Assembly (NCBI RefSeq): GCF_000315625.1
Contig: NW_005434603.1
Span: 226,038-290,037 of the forward strand
Length of the DNA: 64,000 bases
Direction: 5' to 3'
From: Guillardia theta CCMP2712
Taxonomy: Eukaryota; Cryptophyceae; Pyrenomonadales; Geminigeraceae
Shown here in pieces: positions 62,373 to 64,000 of the stretch (positions are counted from its first letter, which is position 1; the number at the start of each line of letters is the position of its first letter). The position numbers and the translations under genes were made by a program. Below the pieces are notes generated by a model. That model was not told the DNA's origin, did no database searches, and worked only from the letters and a program-made list of their open reading frames with translations.

Positions 62373-64000
62373 TCAAGTGATCACCGAGACGAATGTTTGA
62401 AGATACTTACCACATATCATATCACTCGTCAGCTCCCCCTTGGCCACTTGTTGCTCTACCTCACTCCTCACTCTTCTCCCAATCTTTGTTTTCTGCAGAG
62501 CCGTGAGAAACTGTTTGCAGTCGGCCTCGGTCAGGAAGTAGCAGACAGTGCTTTTCCAATCGTTTGAAAACTGCACTGAAGTACTCGATGATTTCCTCGC
62601 CTGTACCTCAGAGACGGTGAACTCAGCCTTGCTCGACCCCTCGATCTTCTTGATGGTCAACCTGCCCTTGTGAAGTACCAGGGTTCCTGCCTTCTGTCCC
62701 CCGAAGACGGAGTCCGACTTGTACCTCACCGTCATGAGCAATTTGCTGTTGTAGAAGACACTCTCGGGGTCTTGGATCTTCACCTCCTGCGCGGTGAACT
62801 TTTTCAGGGCATCCTCCACCGGCTCCTCCTTGAAGAAGGAGAGGAACTCCTCGTAGTCGACGCAGCCGTTCCCGTCCCGGTCGAGCTTCTGCTCAAGTGC
62901 TTCGAGGGCGGCAGGGCTGAGGAAAGGGAACTTGTCTTTGAGGACTTGCTTCATGGTTTCGTTGCTGGCCGTCTGCTCGAACTTGCACTTCATCCAGAGT
63001 TCCTGCGCGCTCCCTGGCTTCACCGCCTTCTCCGACTCGTTGAGCGCTTGCGAGTAGACCTCATCCCATCGCTCGAGCATGGCGCCGGCATCGGCTATCC
63101 GCTTCTCAGCTGACTTCTCGAGGCAGCCAGCGGTGATGAAGTCGGAGATTGAAACCGGGATGTCGTTGAGAGGAGCCGGAGGTTCATCATACAAGGCCAA
63201 TAGATAGCGGCTGACGAGGACAGGATCGGACAAGTCTTGCACAGAGACAGAGTTGCCGTTGACGAGGAAGGGAAGCTTCTTGGTGAGAGCCTCAACGAAG
63301 ATGACGCCGATGGAAAAGACGTCGCAGGCTGCTGTAAGAGCCGCTCTCTTGTGCTGCTCAGGGCTCGCGTAGACCGGAGTTCCGACAAATTCGCCGACCA
63401 TGGTCGCACAGGCAGCTGACACGGCATTCACCTGCTTGGAAGTGCCGAAGTCAACCACCACCATGTCGCCGTTCTGTTTGCGCATGAGGTTGGCAGGCTT
63501 GAGGTCTCGGTGAATGATGCCGAGGCTATGGACCGCTTTCATGCCTTGCATGACCTGCCTCATGTCCTTTGACGCTTCCATCCACGTGAGAGGGCTTTTC
63601 AGCTTGTTCAGGAAGCTCTCGTAATCCTCGCCTACTACCAGATCCATGGCGATGTACAAGTGGGACTCGTGATATCCGTACCCGAGGAAGCGAACGATAT
63701 TCTTGCTCCTGATCTTCTCGAGGTTCTGTGCTTCGACCTTCCCCCGCTTGTCTTCTTGGCCGTCGCATCTCTTGAGAGCTACGATGTTCCCGTTCTTGGG
63801 GTCTCTTCCCTCGAAGACGCTCCCCATGGCTCCTTTCCCTACGGATCTTGCAAGCAGGACGAACTTCTTGTTGTTGTTCATCAAGATCTCAACCTGGGGC
63901 TCCGCAATCTCCTCCGCCTTGTCTACTGGCTTGCTCCCCGTTTCCTCTCCATCCCTAAGGGATCGGATGTGTTGAAGCTCAATCATGTACTCCTTGGCTT
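62373..64000 (-). CDS. Ser/Thr kinase with EF-hand and C-terminal PH-like domain (5' end beyond window)
   Basis: At least 537 residues are open. The kinase lobe has GKGAMGSVFEG, the ATP lysine in VALKRCD, HRDLKPANLM, VVDFGTSK and the APE-equivalent VGTPVYASPEQ. After about residue 310 a helical linker leads to one canonical EF-hand loop (DRDGNGCVDYEE), then a beta-rich segment (KLLMTVRYKSDSVFGGQKAG, STVCYFLTEADCKQFLTAL) ending in a helix, like a PH domain. Canonical CDPKs have four EF-hands and no PH domain, so this is a different architecture. The ATG at 63986 is preceded in frame by AKEY, so the true start probably lies past the right edge. A GTAAGT at about 62407 could be a donor, which would replace the last 13 residues. 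Confidence 0.88.
   Translation of the reverse strand, partial: AKEYMIELQHIRSLRDGEETGSKPVDKAEEIAEPQVEILMNNNKKFVLLARSVGKGAMGSVFEGRDPKNGNIVALKRCDGQEDKRGKVEAQNLEKIRSKNIVRFLGYGYHESHLYIAMDLVVGEDYESFLNKLKSPLTWMEASKDMRQVMQGMKAVHSLGIIHRDLKPANLMRKQNGDMVVVDFGTSKQVNAVSAACATMVGEFVGTPVYASPEQHKRAALTAACDVFSIGVIFVEALTKKLPFLVNGNSVSVQDLSDPVLVSRYLLALYDEPPAPLNDIPVSISDFITAGCLEKSAEKRIADAGAMLERWDEVYSQALNESEKAVKPGSAQELWMKCKFEQTASNETMKQVLKDKFPFLSPAALEALEQKLDRDGNGCVDYEEFLSFFKEEPVEDALKKFTAQEVKIQDPESVFYNSKLLMTVRYKSDSVFGGQKAGTLVLHKGRLTIKKIEGSSKAEFTVSEVQARKSSSTSVQFSNDWKSTVCYFLTEADCKQFLTALQKTKIGRRVRSEVEQQVAKGELTSDMICGKYLQTFVSVIT

Overview
This window is nuclear DNA of a unicellular alga with a complex (secondary, red-type) plastid. 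A cryptophyte related to Guillardia is my best guess, by inference only. The evidence is as follows. Nearly every gene is split by GT-AG introns, many only 46-51 nt long. One gene encodes a plastid-type ribosomal protein S1 behind a signal peptide that ends at an A-F junction, the hallmark of bipartite targeting in red-lineage complex plastids. Other genes are typical of flagellated protists: an MSP/ASH-repeat cilia protein, a polycystin channel and PKA. Two N runs (1-32 and 48159-48258) show that this is a draft scaffold.

Layout from left to right. 33-2240 is simple repeats and weak coding fragments, followed by a split YbeY gene (about 2250-3019). 3350-5449 (-) is a LINE-type EEP endonuclease-domain protein. 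6175-13156 (+) is a 2,090-residue DLEC1/CFAP81-like protein in five exons. 13640-15530 (-) is an unidentified multi-exon membrane protein. 16625-19198 (+) is a polycystin-2-like channel, convergent with a DHX9-like RNA helicase (19415-23736, -). 24525-25954 (+) is an organellar FtsJ/MRM2 rRNA methyltransferase in about ten tiny exons, whose stop lies 35 bp from the end of a convergent PKA catalytic subunit (25990-27477, -). 28713-32148 (-) encodes tandem PstS-like binding domains fused to a membrane domain, the most unusual architecture here. 32150-36860 is mostly repetitive DNA with one small gene. 36866-38240 and 39518-44710 (+) are coiled-coil proteins, the second with a C-terminal C2 domain, with a decayed Rap-GAP-like gene between them. 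45511-46769 (+) is another coiled-coil gene. 47092-47558 (-) is a complex I NDUFA5-like subunit. 47690-48816 is a gap flanked by two versions of one sequence. 50418-52178 (+) is plastid S1. 52328-54061 (-) is an FMN-dependent 2-hydroxyacid dehydrogenase. 54563-57003 (+) is a threonine-synthase family enzyme. 57467-59647 (-) is a glucose-6-phosphate 1-epimerase in about 12 exons. 60989-62341 (+) is a small unknown protein. 62373 to the right edge (-) is a kinase/EF-hand protein.

Genes alternate in strand and are often convergent with tiny gaps. Long intergenic stretches fall into two recurring classes: GC-rich islands full of short palindromes (near 16.0, 28.3, 34.8, 36.4, 45.1 and 54.3 kb), and blocks of G-rich then C-rich degenerate repeats (32.4-33.5, 39.0-39.5, 49.3-50.3 kb). 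An identical 27-bp core within a 45-48 bp element sits in two divergent promoter regions (5.87 and 54.34 kb). I see no operons, CRISPR arrays, tRNA or rRNA genes. The genes have unrelated jobs (cilia, organelle translation, respiration, signalling, metabolism). Exon boundaries were joined by eye from splice signals and reading phase and may be off by one or two bases.
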